This document shows, piece after piece, positions 32,815-34,325 of a stretch of 34,325 nucleotides of DNA. This stretch comes from Coriobacteriaceae bacterium (lineage in GTDB: Bacteria; Actinomycetota; Coriobacteriia; Coriobacteriales; UMGS124), in assembly GCA_019421015.1 (NCBI GenBank), contig JAHZGC010000018.1, positions 40,301 through 74,625 of the forward strand, written 5' to 3'. The position numbers and the translations under genes were made by a program. A model generated the notes under the pieces. The model saw only the letters and a program-made list of their open reading frames with translations. It was not told the origin of the DNA and ran no database searches. The stretch's first letter is position 1, and each line of letters begins with the position of its first letter.

Positions 32815-33258
32815 TTACGAGTTGCTCGAACCGAACCCGTTCTCTCCACGGACGGTGTCGTCGAGTAAGTCGACCTCAAGGAGCGAGACGATAGGCACCT
32901 CCTGGATGACAAGCTGGGCGATGCGTTCTCCCCGCTTGATGGCGATCGGTTCGTGCGGGTCGAGGTTTATGGCGATAACTTTAAGCTCGCCGCGATAGTT
33001 CGAATCGATGAGGCCGGGGGTGTTGACCATCGAGAGGCCGCGCTTGATGGCCATGCCGCTGCGAGGCTGTACGAAGCCTGCGTAGCCCTCGGGGATGGCG
33101 ACGGCAAGCCCAGTGGGGATGGCCGTGCGTTCAAGGGGCTTGAGCGTGACGTCTACGGCGCTCATGAGGTCGAGGCCTGCATCTCCTTCGTAGGCATAGG
33201 CCGGCAGGGGTAGATCTTTGTCGAGGCGGACGATGCGGACGTCGATCCTATTTGCCAT
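32815..33258 (-). CDS. dut: Deoxyuridine 5'-triphosphate nucleotidohydrolase (dUTPase)
   Basis: This 147-residue enzyme hydrolyses dUTP to dUMP, keeping uracil out of DNA and feeding dTMP synthesis. All five trimeric dUTPase motifs are visible: DAGLDL (I), PRSGMA (II), GLIDSNYRGELKV (III), GERIAQLVI (IV) and RGENGFGSS (V), the last slightly changed from RG-x-GGFGST. ATG 33258 lies within the end of nrdR (11-base overlap) with GGAGGG upstream, so the two are translated together. Confidence 0.95.
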   Translation of the reverse strand: MANRIDVRIVRLDKDLPLPAYAYEGDAGLDLMSAVDVTLKPLERTAIPTGLAVAIPEGYAGFVQPRSGMAIKRGLSMVNTPGLIDSNYRGELKVIAINLDPHEPIAIKRGERIAQLVIQEVPIVSLLEVDLLDDTVRGENGFGSSNS

Positions 33259-33724
33259 GGAGACCCTCCGGGGCGCTGATGCGGTTCAGTTCGGCGTAAA
33301 AACCGTCGATATCTTGGAAGTCCTTGTAGACCGAGGCGAACCGGACGTAGGCCACGGTGTCCATGGGGAGCAGGCGCTCTAACACCATGTCCCCTAAGGA
33401 CTGAGAGGAAACCTCGGTACGGAACTCATTGCGCAGCTGGGCTTCGATGCTGGATATCAGCCCGTTGAGCTCTTCGACGGGGATAGAGCGTTTGATGGAG
33501 GCCTTTACGAGGCTCGCCATAAGCTTTGCACGGTCGAACGGCTCGAGCGTGCCGTCCTTCTTCCGCACCTGGATGGGGGTCTCTTCGCGTCGTTCGTAGG
33601 TGGTGAAGCGCTCCGCACATGCGGGGTTGAGGCATTCTCGCCTTCGACGGATGGCAGTTCCGGCCTCCGAAGAGCGCGAGTCTATTACCTTTGAATCCTC
33701 GCAGCCGCATTTTGGACAGCGCAT
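33248..33724 (-). CDS. nrdR: Transcriptional repressor NrdR
   Basis: This 158-residue protein represses ribonucleotide reductase genes when dATP is high. It has an N-terminal zinc ribbon (MRCPKC, then ECLNPAC, before ERFTTYE) and an ATP-cone domain at about 48-138 (QVRKKDGTLEPFDRAKLMASL onward). The second Cys pair is C-x4-C (Cys31, Cys36) rather than the usual C-x2-C. ATG 33724 has GGAGGA close upstream. It is grouped with dut, consistent with dNTP control. No NrdR box was recognised in this window. Confidence 0.95.
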   Translation of the reverse strand: MRCPKCGCEDSKVIDSRSSEAGTAIRRRRECLNPACAERFTTYERREETPIQVRKKDGTLEPFDRAKLMASLVKASIKRSIPVEELNGLISSIEAQLRNEFRTEVSSQSLGDMVLERLLPMDTVAYVRFASVYKDFQDIDGFYAELNRISAPEGLHGK

Positions 33725-33876
33725 GGGTCCTCCTCAGTGTCGATGTGAACAGGATACATCAACTTTGAGCGCTTCCCACCCACGGGCATGCGACCATCTA
33801 CATTCTCACGGTCAGGCCGGTCCTTAAGCAATCTTGGAGAATATGCTGTCACCGCGTTGCGTTCGGGCCCACGCGC
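33725..33876 (-). promoter_or_regulatory. Upstream region of nrdR
   Basis: This 152-base gap shows no gene. On the minus strand TGTATCCTG, about 30 bases before nrdR, holds a TATCCT that could be a -10; the -35 is weak. A 12-bp palindrome GCGCTTAAGCGC (33873-33884) spans the stop codon of the LysM gene. Confidence 0.3.
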
Positions 33877-34296
33877 TTAAGCGCACCGCGCCGGCACAAG
33901 AATCGTCTGGCCAACTATGAGCTTTGCATTGGTGAGCCCGTTGGATTCCATAAGCCAGTGGACGCTGTCTTTGGTTGAAAGCCCTTCCTTGGGGTACTGG
34001 GTCGCAATGGACCACAGTGTGTCGCCCTCGATGACCTGGTAGGCCACGAGCGAGCCGCAGGTCTGTTGGCTGTCGGCGATGGCGTCTGGGGCGGGATTGA
34101 CGACCAGTGCACAGATCACGAATGCCGCGACGAGGAATGCCAAGAGTACCGCTGCGTCCCGCTTCTTTCCACGATCCTGTTGGGCCAGTGTGCGCTTCTG
34201 GACCCGCTGAACGGCCCTGAGGGTCGCATAGGGGGCGATTGGCTGGGTCGTAGGGATGTCGTGCTTTGCGGTGGCGTACAAACGGGTGCTATACAT
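33877..34296 (-). CDS. Membrane-anchored LysM-domain protein
   Basis: This 139-residue protein has a basic cytoplasmic N-terminus, one membrane helix at about residues 48-66 and an outside LysM domain at about 85-136 (YQVIEGDTLWSIATQY, LIVGQTILVPA), which binds peptidoglycan. Its size and order (short, one helix, one LysM, next to nrdR) recall the SOS-induced cell-division inhibitor YneA of Firmicutes and similar actinobacterial proteins near lexA; lexA would lie past the right edge. That role is a suggestion only. ATG 34296 has GGAG upstream; the promoter is not in the window. Confidence 0.82.
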   Translation of the reverse strand: MYSTRLYATAKHDIPTTQPIAPYATLRAVQRVQKRTLAQQDRGKKRDAAVLLAFLVAAFVICALVVNPAPDAIADSQQTCGSLVAYQVIEGDTLWSIATQYPKEGLSTKDSVHWLMESNGLTNAKLIVGQTILVPARCA

Positions 34297-34325
34297 GACT
34301 GCTCCATTCCTGCTCGCTGCGAAGA

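Noticed and set aside
33873..33884. GCGCTTAAGCGC palindrome as terminator of the LysM gene
   Set aside because: It has no loop, overlaps the stop codon and has no T run, so a hairpin of the usual form cannot be supported.

Overview
The window is GC-rich, actinobacterial-type DNA. It is most likely from a gut coriobacterium of the order Coriobacteriales (Collinsella, Enorma or Olsenella-like). The support is indirect: high GC, a type III glutamine synthetase (GlnN), Tat-dependent peptide-binding proteins, a linked LysM protein-nrdR-dut-trxB block, and protein style. No rRNA, tRNA, CRISPR array, insertion sequence, integrase or phage gene was seen, so this looks like chromosomal backbone with some accessory surface and transport genes. 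Most other long reading frames are GC-driven shadows of the genes listed.

Layout. 1-4008 (+): the 3' end of a YbaK-type Cys-tRNA(Pro) deacylase, a MurJ-family flippase with an unusual N-terminal tail, and an Uup-like ABC-F ATPase. 4164-7226 (-): a large secreted CAP plus Ig-repeat surface protein, separated from the ABC-F gene by a bidirectional terminator. 7391-8050 (+): an isochorismatase-fold hydrolase. 8168-10249 (-): glnN; between these two convergent genes lies an 85-nt near-continuous hairpin. 10526-15804 (+): polA, a MATE exporter and an EamA/DMT transporter, tightly packed. 15782-17544 (-): a small secreted protein with two calcium-loop motifs, an ECF sigma factor and an RsgI-like anti-sigma factor. 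17672-18382 (+): a YgjP-type zinc metallopeptidase. 18462-18905 (-): a universal stress protein. 19206-20177 (+): uppP. 20174-21043 (-): a LysR regulator divergent from an MFS transporter (21204-22508, +). 22676-29627 (+): an oligopeptide ABC transporter operon (two permeases, two ATPases, an M14-like peptidase, a binding protein), followed by a separately promoted second binding protein (29901-31616). 31750-34296 (-): LysM protein, nrdR, dut and trxB, listed in transcription order.

How the genes fit together. Several act on the envelope: MurJ flips lipid II, UppP regenerates undecaprenyl phosphate, and the LysM and CAP/Ig proteins sit in or on the wall. The peptide operon would import peptides that the co-encoded M14 enzyme could trim. 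NrdR, Dut and TrxB all bear on dNTP supply and quality.

The best candidates for new biology are: the three-gene sigma module, in which the secreted protein and the anti-sigma factor carry similar Gly/Gln-rich tails and the anti-sigma factor lacks the Asn-Pro step of classical RsgI; an in-frame amber codon at codon 13 of the second permease; the long hairpin beside glnN; and the repeat-bearing promoter region of the second binding protein. All assignments come from reading the sequence and remembered family features; no database search was run.
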